A stretch of DNA of 64,000 nucleotides. It comes from an uncultured Prevotella sp. GTDB taxonomy: Bacteria > Bacteroidota > Bacteroidia > Bacteroidales > Bacteroidaceae. This document shows positions 9,250 through 17,641 of the stretch, one piece after another. A program made the translations under genes and the position numbers. Every line of letters starts with the position of its first letter. Positions within the stretch are counted from its first letter, which is position 1. Below the pieces are notes generated by a model. It worked only from the letters and a program-made list of their open reading frames with translations. It was not told where the DNA came from and searched no databases. Location of the stretch: NCBI GenBank assembly GCA_900315035.1, contig OMXO01000019.1, positions 1 through 64,000 on the forward strand, in the 5' to 3' direction.

Positions 9250-10245
9250 TTAAAATCTCACATCATGAAAGGAGGGACAATATTTGTATATTAGTTTATA
9301 TTTTTCCAACTCCGTTTGTGTAATTATTCCAGCATCAATTAATTTTTGTTCTTTGCTTTCATCAAATAAAACCTGGTTTAATACCAATGCCTCTCGATGA
9401 GTTAAAATAGGCACATCAATTTTATATGCAGGATCATTATTATTTTTAGCGACAAAAACAAAATCATCAAAATAAATAGAATCAACACTTATACTATTAT
9501 CGCAAACAATTCCTCCATATGTGTACATCTTTGCACCTCTATTCTCTTGATATATAAGATTATATAGTAATTGGAATTTTGTATTTTCATCCTTGCTCAA
9601 GTTTCTCTCAGCTATTATATTCCCAATTCTTTTGTCTAACATTCTTTTTATAGTATAGTATGATTTTTCAGGAGTGCATGCATCTGGTTCAATGTCAAAT
9701 GGAGTCAAGTCTCCAAATACACTTCTCAATTCTTCTGGTGACATTGGATTGTTTCCGTCTTCCTTGCTTGTTATCTGGTCTTCCAAATCTTCGTAATTAC
9801 ATTTCTTAAGTTCTCGATTACACGAGAAAATATAAACACTACCTACAGGTAAAGTATGAAAAATAGTTTCAAGATCTTCAAACATATATTTTTCCAAAAT
9901 ACCATCATAATCCAACCATACCACAGAAGGAAGTGACAAGTCTATTTGGGGAAGTACCACATTAGATTTTCCTCTTAATATTTTAACACATTGAAATGGT
10001 TTATTTAATTCTAATTTTTCATTTGAATATCCTTCCTCTTCTATACTAATCATTTTATTAATATGAAGTTCACGATGGAATAACTTAAAATCAGTAAAAG
10101 AACATCCACCGAAGCCGATATATTGATAATCTGCCCCTTTTCTAATAGTTCCTAAAATTCGAGAAAGAGATGCCAGAAGCATTCTACGTTCTACAAATTT
10201 ACATGGACGAGTTTCATAATTTATAGTGACAGCGCTTTTACTCAT
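9250..10245 (-). CDS. Methyltransferase-fold protein of unknown activity
   Basis: A 331-aa protein whose first half looks like a Rossmann/class I methyltransferase core: YQYIGFGGCSFTDF (42-53) sits where motif I would be, KMISIEEE (64-71) ends in the acidic residues expected after strand 2, and SVVWLDYDGIL (about 106-116) fits the motif IV strand. The motif I glycines are not the standard GxGxG, so SAM binding is uncertain. The second half is unlike anything I can name. It overlaps the end of the GHKL ATPase gene by 8 bp, so the two are almost certainly made together. It could be a DNA or protein methyltransferase or a catalytically dead relative acting as a sensor. Confidence 0.7.
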   Translation of the reverse strand: MSKSAVTINYETRPCKFVERRMLLASLSRILGTIRKGADYQYIGFGGCSFTDFKLFHRELHINKMISIEEEGYSNEKLELNKPFQCVKILRGKSNVVLPQIDLSLPSVVWLDYDGILEKYMFEDLETIFHTLPVGSVYIFSCNRELKKCNYEDLEDQITSKEDGNNPMSPEELRSVFGDLTPFDIEPDACTPEKSYYTIKRMLDKRIGNIIAERNLSKDENTKFQLLYNLIYQENRGAKMYTYGGIVCDNSISVDSIYFDDFVFVAKNNNDPAYKIDVPILTHREALVLNQVLFDESKEQKLIDAGIITQTELEKYKLIYKYCPSFHDVRF

Positions 10246-11584
10246 TACCGATGCCCTCCATTTTAATATAATAGTTAAAAGTGGTTTTTCCTAATTCTTT
10301 ATAACTTGAAACATCCGCATTGCTCTTAGCGACTTCAGCTGTTTTTTTATTTACATCATATGCAACTCTTACAGTTTCTTTCTTTTCTGCGATTTTTTGC
10401 AAATCTAATACTGGGGCAATAAATGACTTTTCTCCTATAAATTCAGCTTTATATAAACGAATAGACTCAATATCCATTTTATTAGAAGTATCTGCTATCA
10501 GCCTTCTATAATCATTCGCTTCTTCTTTTAGCCCCGTAATAGATTTCAAGAAAGTAGTGACTCTTATCATACCGTTTCGCATATATGGGAGTACTTTACG
10601 ATACACTATAGAGGATGCATCCAACCCTTTCTTAGTGGTTGTTAAGGGTAATTTACTTGTTTCTTGACTATCAAGAAAGACAAATCCCCTAAACATAACA
10701 TAATCAATATGCCATTTCGGAAGAGAGTTAACTCCCCATCCTGTAAGACTGGTTTGATCACCCTCTAGGACGAGTCTGTTATTACAAAACACATACCATC
10801 CAGAAAGTTTCGGTTCTCCAATCTTTCCTAATCCTGCAACTATTTTATAATGTACATCATCAATGTTTCCTTCCATAAAATATGGTCGACTATTTTCAGA
10901 TATCAACAACTCTGGACTATTACCTTTTAACAATTTGTTGTTCAAAGTTATTTTTAACCCCTTTGCAAGACTAAAACAAAGCATCTTTGTTATACAATTA
11001 TCAAGACTTATTAGAAAATCTTCACTCCCAAATAGTATTTTCACATCTTCCTTTAAATCCGTTACCTCAATAGTTGTTCCATCTTCATCTTGTAAGCTGT
11101 TTATAGTTTCAGATTCAAATGTCCAGTCGTCTATTTGAACGATCTCACCTTCTTTAGTTGACATGTCTTTCTTTTTATTGCACCATTCGTCTACATTGAC
11201 ATGTACATAGAAATGCTCATTTCCCTTTTGTGATTCTACGGAAAACTTCTTCCCCATTTTAAACAAAGCTCTTTTCATCCCTATGCCAAATCTACCAACA
11301 GAATTGTTTATTGTAGGTGCATCTTCAGGCCTTCCAAATCTAAAAGCATATTTTTGAGCTCTATCAAGAGAGAAGCCTCCACAATTATCCTTTATTAGTA
11401 ATCTATTTTCGTCTATTTCAAGATTAATATAAAAACCACTTAAATTTTCATTATTAAATTGTGTCGCCCCATCAATTGAATTGTCAAGCAAATCAATTAT
11501 TGCGTCCTCAATCGAAATGTCTCTTGTTATCATTTCGATGAAAAACTTCTTGGTAGGATTTCCCTCTATTGTATTATGTGCCAT
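10238..11584 (-). CDS. GHKL-type ATPase (MORC/MutL/Hsp90-like)
   Basis: A 448-aa protein with a clear N-terminal GHKL ATP-binding domain: DAIIDLLDNSIDGAT (27-41) is the N box, IKDNCGGFSL (about 75-84) the first glycine box, and GRFGIGMKRALFKMG (about 107-121) the lid with the second glycine box. The form of these boxes is closer to MORC and MutL than to sensor kinases, and there is no kinase H box or receiver domain. The C-terminal 200 residues are of unknown fold. Proteins of this type change shape with ATP and often clamp DNA. It sits 13 bp after the 164-aa gene and overlaps the methyltransferase-fold gene. Confidence 0.82.
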   Translation of the reverse strand: MAHNTIEGNPTKKFFIEMITRDISIEDAIIDLLDNSIDGATQFNNENLSGFYINLEIDENRLLIKDNCGGFSLDRAQKYAFRFGRPEDAPTINNSVGRFGIGMKRALFKMGKKFSVESQKGNEHFYVHVNVDEWCNKKKDMSTKEGEIVQIDDWTFESETINSLQDEDGTTIEVTDLKEDVKILFGSEDFLISLDNCITKMLCFSLAKGLKITLNNKLLKGNSPELLISENSRPYFMEGNIDDVHYKIVAGLGKIGEPKLSGWYVFCNNRLVLEGDQTSLTGWGVNSLPKWHIDYVMFRGFVFLDSQETSKLPLTTTKKGLDASSIVYRKVLPYMRNGMIRVTTFLKSITGLKEEANDYRRLIADTSNKMDIESIRLYKAEFIGEKSFIAPVLDLQKIAEKKETVRVAYDVNKKTAEVAKSNADVSSYKELGKTTFNYYIKMEGIGNE

Positions 11585-11597
11585 AATTCCCTTGTTT

Positions 11598-12092
11598 CTA
11601 TTCTTTTAGTTCTTTTAATATCTCAACAAACACCGTAGGAGATGAAAACATAACACGTTCCTTCTCCCATTTCTCGGCTAAGTACTTGAACCCACGATTA
11701 GCATAGCCCTCAATTTCTTTTTCAAATGCCCTGAGAAACTTTGCTATGGTTTCCTCATTTGCATTCTCCAAGTCAATCCAGTTGTAACCAAAGTTTTCAG
11801 AACGATTTAGTATCATCATAATGATATAATCACGGATAGGCGTAGGCTTCCATTTAAACATAGGAGCAAACTCCCATGTTTTTTCCTGTGGTTCAAAATA
11901 CTTGGGTTCCCCCAAACGTAAACCAATGATACAGGCATACATAAATGTCTGATAATACGCACCAAACTGAGCAATATTACCCTTACCAAGTCTTTCTTGC
12001 TTATTGGAAATCGTATCAATCATTGAACGATACTTGTCACTATAGTTAGGACGTAAATCGTCAACCTTGTTTTTAAATTGTGCACTATTCAT
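11598..12092 (-). CDS. Unrecognised 164-aa helical protein of the dnd operon
   Basis: I do not recognise this protein. It is predicted to be all-helical and soluble, with a central hydrophobic stretch (FGAYYQTFMYACIIGLRLG, about 43-61) that faintly recalls the helical core of DndE, and an acidic-basic C-terminal helix. It is 12 bp after the Rad50-like ATPase gene and 13 bp before the GHKL gene. Its place in a closely spaced set suggests it is a subunit of the complex formed by the helicase or the ATPase. The start ATG at 12092 is the only good start. Confidence 0.72.
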   Translation of the reverse strand: MNSAQFKNKVDDLRPNYSDKYRSMIDTISNKQERLGKGNIAQFGAYYQTFMYACIIGLRLGEPKYFEPQEKTWEFAPMFKWKPTPIRDYIIMMILNRSENFGYNWIDLENANEETIAKFLRAFEKEIEGYANRGFKYLAEKWEKERVMFSSPTVFVEILKELKE

Positions 12093-12104
12093 ACCTGCTA
12101 TGAT

Positions 12105-14240
12105 TTATTCTGAATAACACTTTTTTTTCGTAACGAGATTAGAGGCATCGGCCCTTGTCTCAGGATAGTTCACATAGAATGTACCCTTAATTTCTCCCTC
12201 TCTCATCTTTCTTGCAATATCTTCTCCATGCTCATTGATAAGAAGCTGGGAATTGGGTTCGCATAAGTCCTTAATCATAATGATACTCTGACGGAACACA
12301 TTCGGTGCAATTTCAAAGAAATTACGAATGAAGTTCCAACTGAATTCCGAGAAAGGTGCATCGGAAATGAAGGGATAATCAAATCTCTTATTGCCGACTC
12401 TCGATGAAATGATTGACATCACTATAGACAACTGTTTCATTCGCTGGAATCCAGTACCATTACCAAACAGTTCTTCGCCGTATGAGTTTGTCACGGATAC
12501 TTTTACCGTACCATCCTCCTGACGATCAAAATTAAGTGTACCACCTAAAGTCTGATTACCCTTTGTTAGCGCGCCATACATTTCATTAGCAGATACCTGA
12601 AGATTTGAAACGAGACCTTGGAAGATACGCTCTTTTGTGGAATTAAAGATAGATCCCACAATCTGCATATCCTCGTACAGCTGCTTGGCTTTTCTAATTG
12701 GGGTACTCTCTTGGCGCTTATCAAGTTCTCTATTTGCCTTCTCCAAGCCTTTCTTCCAGAGTTCAATCTTTCCAGTATAACGCTGAATCTCTTCTTCTTT
12801 CTCCTGCAACAATCTCTTTGCCTGATTGTAACCAGAGAGGACTCGGCGATCATCATCTTCAGAAGTGTCTTCAGAGCCAACGAGAGTCAATTCATTTTCT
12901 TTTGCTTCAACTACTTTCTCCTGCTGTGTAATTTGGTCCTCAAAGTCCCAAATCTCTTCCATATAGTGATTGTAGTCATCTATGATATTAGGAATCGTTG
13001 TTTCATAACGACCCGTTATTTTCTGAATATCACCATAGAATTGCATAAAAGAATCAGAGACACGCATGGGCTCTTTGGGGCGTTCCATAACTTTCTTTAT
13101 ATGCAGCCAAGGGTCTGTGCCTCTCTTGGCTTCTCTGTTACAAACCTCACACCATTCATGCTCCAGCATACGTTTCAAAGATGGCGCATCTGGAGAACCT
13201 TCTGGCAACATAATATCTGGATTATGTTGTATTTCTATGGCTGCCAATTGCTTTGACAGTGCGATACGATAATCATCAAAATCTCCGGTTTCACCTTCCA
13301 AGCCAAAAAGCAACCAAGGGCAATTCTCGTCAAATAACCTACTCGTGATAGAGAGTTCCTGACGTTCCTTTTTACTCTTCAAACCCTCAAGTTTCTTGCA
13401 TTCATCTTCGTACTCTTTTCTCAATTGAATACGTTTTTTGCTGGAGAAGAATTCGGATTCGTATTGCTGCTCTTTTTCTTTTGCCTGTACAGATTCTTTT
13501 CGGGCCAACTCAATCTTTTCTGTTGCCTCTTGAATCCATTTCTCGTAATTGTCGCGAGTTTGGCGCAGGTTGATGATGTCTGCGTCAGCATCTTTATTGC
13601 GTTTTTCTTCTTCTTGATAACTCTTCTTAGCCTGTTTTACAAGCTCGGCAGCTAGATCACACATCTTAATCAGGTTATTGATATCAGCCAGTACATTGAT
13701 GGTTTTTTCTAGCCCATCAAGGGTAGAGAGGTCAACGAGACGTTCCATTGATTCACCCTGAAGCAGAGAGTACTTCTCCATATCAGCAGGTATCAGACAA
13801 CGTATGGCTTCCTGCTTCTCATCCTTATCCAATAAAGGCAGGTCACTATTACCTTCTGTCTTTATGACATCGGTCTTTGCCTGATAATCCCAATCATCAC
13901 CTTGTTTAGAACAATTTACGCTCTTGGTGACTTTATAGGTTATCCCTTCATTTTCATAAATAATGCGAACTCCCATTTCCAAATCACTCCTTTCATAACG
14001 TGCCTTGGCAGACATCATTTTGAAATACGATTCTGAAGCAGGATAGATCTTCTTAACGTCAGAGTCATAGACCTCATCACGCAGAATCCACAGGAAGCCA
14101 TTATAGAACTTAGACTTACCCATATTATTATCTGCGTTGATAATGTTCAAACCTTCGGTAAAGGTATAGGTATTGTCTTCGTAACTTCCATAATAGTTAT
14201 AGAAGTTCTTGAAACTTATAGACTTGATAAGTGTTCCCAT
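12105..14240 (-). CDS. Rad50/SMC-like ATPase with CxxC hook
   Basis: A 711-aa protein of SMC/Rad50 plan. The N-terminal head has an altered P-loop, ADNNMGKSKF (36-45), preceded by IKSISFKNFYNYYG as in AAA ATPases of the RecF/Rad50 class. Two long coiled coils (about 200-320 and 420-540) flank HEWCEVCNREAKRG near residue 366, where the CxxC pair is placed as a zinc hook would be. The C-terminal head carries YPFISDAPFSEFS as the Walker B/D-loop region near 628. Such proteins bind DNA ends or bridge strands and often drive a partner nuclease or helicase. Its neighbours, 13 bp upstream a 70-aa protein and then the PLD helicase, are the obvious partners. It is separate from DndD, so the operon encodes two different SMC-like ATPases. 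Confidence 0.82.
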   Translation of the reverse strand: MGTLIKSISFKNFYNYYGSYEDNTYTFTEGLNIINADNNMGKSKFYNGFLWILRDEVYDSDVKKIYPASESYFKMMSAKARYERSDLEMGVRIIYENEGITYKVTKSVNCSKQGDDWDYQAKTDVIKTEGNSDLPLLDKDEKQEAIRCLIPADMEKYSLLQGESMERLVDLSTLDGLEKTINVLADINNLIKMCDLAAELVKQAKKSYQEEEKRNKDADADIINLRQTRDNYEKWIQEATEKIELARKESVQAKEKEQQYESEFFSSKKRIQLRKEYEDECKKLEGLKSKKERQELSITSRLFDENCPWLLFGLEGETGDFDDYRIALSKQLAAIEIQHNPDIMLPEGSPDAPSLKRMLEHEWCEVCNREAKRGTDPWLHIKKVMERPKEPMRVSDSFMQFYGDIQKITGRYETTIPNIIDDYNHYMEEIWDFEDQITQQEKVVEAKENELTLVGSEDTSEDDDRRVLSGYNQAKRLLQEKEEEIQRYTGKIELWKKGLEKANRELDKRQESTPIRKAKQLYEDMQIVGSIFNSTKERIFQGLVSNLQVSANEMYGALTKGNQTLGGTLNFDRQEDGTVKVSVTNSYGEELFGNGTGFQRMKQLSIVMSIISSRVGNKRFDYPFISDAPFSEFSWNFIRNFFEIAPNVFRQSIIMIKDLCEPNSQLLINEHGEDIARKMREGEIKGTFYVNYPETRADASNLVTKKKCYSE

Positions 14241-14253
14241 AATCCTTACTGTT

Positions 14254-14466
14254 TTAGTCAGACACTTTCTTTAGAATACCCTGGAATACTGTATTAGTCG
14301 CTTTGTGATTAGCGACGCCATTAATTACATCCTTGATAACTTCTATCATAGGATTGTCAGAAACCTCCATATAGCTGGCTTTAGCAATATCTTCCTTGCT
14401 AATACCTAAATGCATCTGAAGTTCATCAGCCTTCATCAGCTCTTCAAATATCTTTTTTGGTTCCAT
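14254..14466 (-). CDS. 70-aa small protein between helicase and ATPase
   Basis: A 70-aa acidic helical protein beginning MEPKKIFEELMKADELQMHL. It starts 2 bp after the helicase stop and ends 13 bp before the Rad50-like gene, so it is held within the operon at normal spacing. I recognise no domain. The conserved-looking order and tight packing suggest a small adaptor that joins the helicase to the ATPase, which is inference only. Confidence 0.65.
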   Translation of the reverse strand: MEPKKIFEELMKADELQMHLGISKEDIAKASYMEVSDNPMIEVIKDVINGVANHKATNTVFQGILKKVSD

Positions 14467-14468
14467 AA

Positions 14469-17240
14469 TTATGTATTTTGGTTTTCTTCGTTCAATACCA
14501 TTCCGTCTAGATCTATTTCATAAAATCTGACTACTTCATCAAGCATACTCAATGCACCTGTGTAGTAATTGCTGGCAAGATAGCCAAAGTTTGCTACTCG
14601 ACGCATTTCGTTTTCTACTAAGTGTTTTTCCATCGTCCAGAAACGACGGTCATAATGTGGTGAATGGAAATCTGGCACCACTACCATATCATAAATATAT
14701 GCATATTTCTTGTCCTCATGTCTGCGTAATAGCCTTCCGCGCCGCTGAATAAATTGCCGTGGATTGCCAGAACTTGATGTGAAGATGCCATATTCAGCAC
14801 GAGGAACGTCCACACCTTCATCAAGACAGTTTTTTGCAAATAGTACGTTTAGCTGTCCTTCAGCAAATGCTGTGAGTTTTTGACGGCGCATTTCTTTAGA
14901 GTCTTCTCCTGTATATGAGTTGCAAGTTACATTGGGGAAAGTCTGTTTCAAAACAGATTGCATTTCCTTCAAAATGTATTCATCAAGCTGCTCATCATCA
15001 TTTTCATCCGACCTTGTTCGCTTACCTGCAGCGGAATACACAAAACAATACTTCAGATTATCCTCACCGATTGTTCTTAATATCTGACGGAAGACAGACA
15101 TCTTATTGCGGGCCTTATGAAGCAGGTTCTTTCTGAGCAATAGTAACCTTCGTGCCCTCTCTGGATCAGAGAAAGAAGCTTTGACTCCGTTGTACATCTG
15201 AACCAATTGTCTTGTGATTCTTGCGTACTCTATCATTTCGCCATCTTGGAGTTTCGCAAGATAAGGAAAATAGTAATATGGCATCAAACGCTCTTCCTTG
15301 ATAGCTCTGCTCATGGAGAAGCTATAGGTGTAAGGATGAGTGTCGTTGAAGAAGCTTTCTATCTCTCTTGTTCCCTCTTCATCGTATATTCGATTCGGGG
15401 TTGCAGACAGGGCAATGCGTCTTTCTATCGTTAGCGCATGAAAAGCGTTCCTTACTGACGCTGAGCCGATATTATGAGCCTCATCAGCAATGAGAATGGC
15501 TCCTTGTGAGAGTCTTGGTAGTAGAATCTGGAAATCCTTCATAACAAAGGATGCGTAAGTAGAAATGATGACATAGTTCACATTCCTGCCTAAACTCATC
15601 TTCATTGTCATTCTTGCTAGTTCAACTTTCCATTGGGAATTCTCTGAAGAGACCTTAACGACATTCCTGAAATTAAAGTTGTGTACTTCGTCACCCCATT
15701 GTTCTACAAGGGCAAGCGAGGGTACCAATATTAATAGTCGATAGAAATCATCATCACGATATTCTTCAAGTGCACAGTTGAGGGAGGTAATGGTTTTACC
15801 TGTACCCGTAGCCATTGCAAAAACACCACGTTTTCCACGACTCTTCCAAGCCTGGTATGCATCTATCTGATATTGGCGAGGCCCATCTTTAAACTTAGAA
15901 GGGAAGTGGGGTTCATCTGAGACGAAAGAGTTTTCTTGTTCGATTTCTTTCATCACCACATTTTCCAACTTCACCAAATCATCAATGTCTGTTGTTGGAT
16001 AGGTTACCAGTATTCGATTACAGAATTCGTCAGCAGGAAATACCATGATGTCTGGGTTCTTGTTTCCCCAAATGCTTTCAAAATCGTCATGATACCCTTT
16101 GATACGTTCCCTGTCATCGCTGGTACGCCAAGAACAAATTGTATCTATCGATTCAATATTCTTGGTAAGTCCAGAAGCAGTCAGATTCATAGAACCATTG
16201 AATGCTACTTCATTCCCCTCTGTATCAGCAAAGATACCAAACTTTTCATGGGCTATACCATCTTCTTTCAGCATTACAATCTTTACCTCAATTCTATGCT
16301 GGCTTATAAGGTATGACAAACAGCGGAAGAAAAGTTCATCACGTCGGGAGAATATCTTCAGCAGCCTGTCATACGACTGTATCATATACTGCTCGAAACC
16401 CTCGTAATCACAATCCTTCAATAACTTGTAATCATCTTCCGTTACGCTGGGATTGATGTACATACGCATATTGCCACCATTCCTAACGAAATGTGCAAAA
16501 CCACATGCAAGGACATTGAAGCAGGCACTACTAAAGTAGCCCAAACCTAAATCCAATTGAGAGCTGTTTGTCAGAGCCTTTGTGAAAAACTCTGTGGGTT
16601 TGTGCTCTCGTTTTGTAGAATAGCGCAATTCAAAGTTCAGATGAGATAAGTCTGTACGTGTTATTGCCTCTTCACGTACACACCACACCTCTTCATCGGG
16701 TTCTTCGTAAGTAACAACTTCATGTTCATCCCATGGAGAGTGGTCGGTGTATGGCTTACTGCATAAGCCCCAAGTGTCCTCGTCTGTAAAATGAATAAAA
16801 GCCTTCTTCTCCTGAACCAAAGATGACTGCAAATTGCGTCGAGTAGTTTGATTCTTTCGATGGCTATTTACGTAATCAAGAATGGTGCGTAAGCGCTGAG
16901 GCTTAGCTTTACTTTCCAGGAACACCTTTGCTAATTCCCTAATAGTTGGCTCTGTATCTTTCTTGACTTGCTGTTTTACATACTTTGGGAGAGTAATTTT
17001 ATCATCTGGATCTGGTATTAGTCCATATAAATCAGCAACCTCAGTGGCTAAAACCTCAGCGATTTTGCCGATTTTTGGTAAACTATAATCATGCCAGACC
17101 TCATGATGATCTTCAATAAATGACGCAAGTGTTATGTACTCATCACCCTTAGCAACAGTTAACTGCTGCCTAAACACCTCGTGGAACTTATCAAAGTCGA
17201 ACACATCGGCGTAATCCATTCTCAGGGTGATGTCAATCAT
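14469..17240 (-). CDS. Phospholipase D-like nuclease fused to SF2 helicase
   Basis: A 923-aa fusion. Residues about 200-420 form a PLD-type domain: HEKFGIFAD near 331 and GSMNLTASGL soon after match the HKD-type catalytic block and its following serine/asparagine motif; only one HKD copy is visible, so a dimer would be needed for activity. Residues 455-850 are an SF2 helicase: MATGTGKT (near 478), IADEAHN (near 583), LSATPNR (near 610) and QRRGRLLRR (near 838). The first 200 residues are of unknown function. Such fusions move along and cut DNA or act as nuclease-dead motors. It overlaps dndE by 4 bp, which ties the effector set to the phosphorothioation genes. It is not DndF, G or H, nor DISARM, where helicase and PLD are separate proteins. 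Confidence 0.88.
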   Translation of the reverse strand: MIDITLRMDYADVFDFDKFHEVFRQQLTVAKGDEYITLASFIEDHHEVWHDYSLPKIGKIAEVLATEVADLYGLIPDPDDKITLPKYVKQQVKKDTEPTIRELAKVFLESKAKPQRLRTILDYVNSHRKNQTTRRNLQSSLVQEKKAFIHFTDEDTWGLCSKPYTDHSPWDEHEVVTYEEPDEEVWCVREEAITRTDLSHLNFELRYSTKREHKPTEFFTKALTNSSQLDLGLGYFSSACFNVLACGFAHFVRNGGNMRMYINPSVTEDDYKLLKDCDYEGFEQYMIQSYDRLLKIFSRRDELFFRCLSYLISQHRIEVKIVMLKEDGIAHEKFGIFADTEGNEVAFNGSMNLTASGLTKNIESIDTICSWRTSDDRERIKGYHDDFESIWGNKNPDIMVFPADEFCNRILVTYPTTDIDDLVKLENVVMKEIEQENSFVSDEPHFPSKFKDGPRQYQIDAYQAWKSRGKRGVFAMATGTGKTITSLNCALEEYRDDDFYRLLILVPSLALVEQWGDEVHNFNFRNVVKVSSENSQWKVELARMTMKMSLGRNVNYVIISTYASFVMKDFQILLPRLSQGAILIADEAHNIGSASVRNAFHALTIERRIALSATPNRIYDEEGTREIESFFNDTHPYTYSFSMSRAIKEERLMPYYYFPYLAKLQDGEMIEYARITRQLVQMYNGVKASFSDPERARRLLLLRKNLLHKARNKMSVFRQILRTIGEDNLKYCFVYSAAGKRTRSDENDDEQLDEYILKEMQSVLKQTFPNVTCNSYTGEDSKEMRRQKLTAFAEGQLNVLFAKNCLDEGVDVPRAEYGIFTSSSGNPRQFIQRRGRLLRRHEDKKYAYIYDMVVVPDFHSPHYDRRFWTMEKHLVENEMRRVANFGYLASNYYTGALSMLDEVVRFYEIDLDGMVLNEENQNT

Positions 17241-17638
17241 AACTCCTTCAATCCTTCTTCTATCTTATCAAACAAATAGTCGAATCCCACCAAATTGGGG
17301 TTGTCTTTTACGTCTTTATCTATCAGCTCCAGCCCGTCATCCAAGTGCATCTTGAAATAGCGAGCCAAGTCTTTATCTGTACTTTTAATGCCATAGTGTG
17401 AGCATATCATGGCGAGGTAAAGAGGATACAGGTTGCCGAAAAGCACACTTCTGCTATACTCTTTGCCGCCAGCATCTTTCACTTCTGTTGGTGAAAACCT
17501 CTGCCCACTTTTCAGGGAGTATGCAATGGCGATACGTGCTATCACGTTTTCTGCGCCAAGACCAAACTTACGTGTCAGTCTTTGCACTCGCTCCCTGTTT
17601 TCAGAGCTGGTCTTAATTTGTGCTATTATTATGCTCAT
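17237..17638 (-). CDS. dndE: DNA phosphorothioation protein DndE
   Basis: A 133-aa protein matching the DndE pattern: a basic N-terminal half with FGLGAENVIARIAIAYSL, then GKEYSRSVLFG and a helical C-terminal half ending HLDDGLELIDK. DndE is a small tetramer needed for phosphorothioate modification and reported to bind nicked DNA. It sits 3 bp after dndD and overlaps the helicase gene by 4 bp. Its presence separates this system from the single-strand SspBCD type, which lacks DndE. Confidence 0.88.
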   Translation of the reverse strand: MSIIIAQIKTSSENRERVQRLTRKFGLGAENVIARIAIAYSLKSGQRFSPTEVKDAGGKEYSRSVLFGNLYPLYLAMICSHYGIKSTDKDLARYFKMHLDDGLELIDKDVKDNPNLVGFDYLFDKIEEGLKEL

Positions 17639-17641
17639 ACG

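Noticed and set aside
14469-17240. DISARM or canonical DndFGH assignment
   Set aside because: DISARM has separate helicase and PLD proteins plus a DUF1998 protein and a methylase; DndF-H features are not visible.
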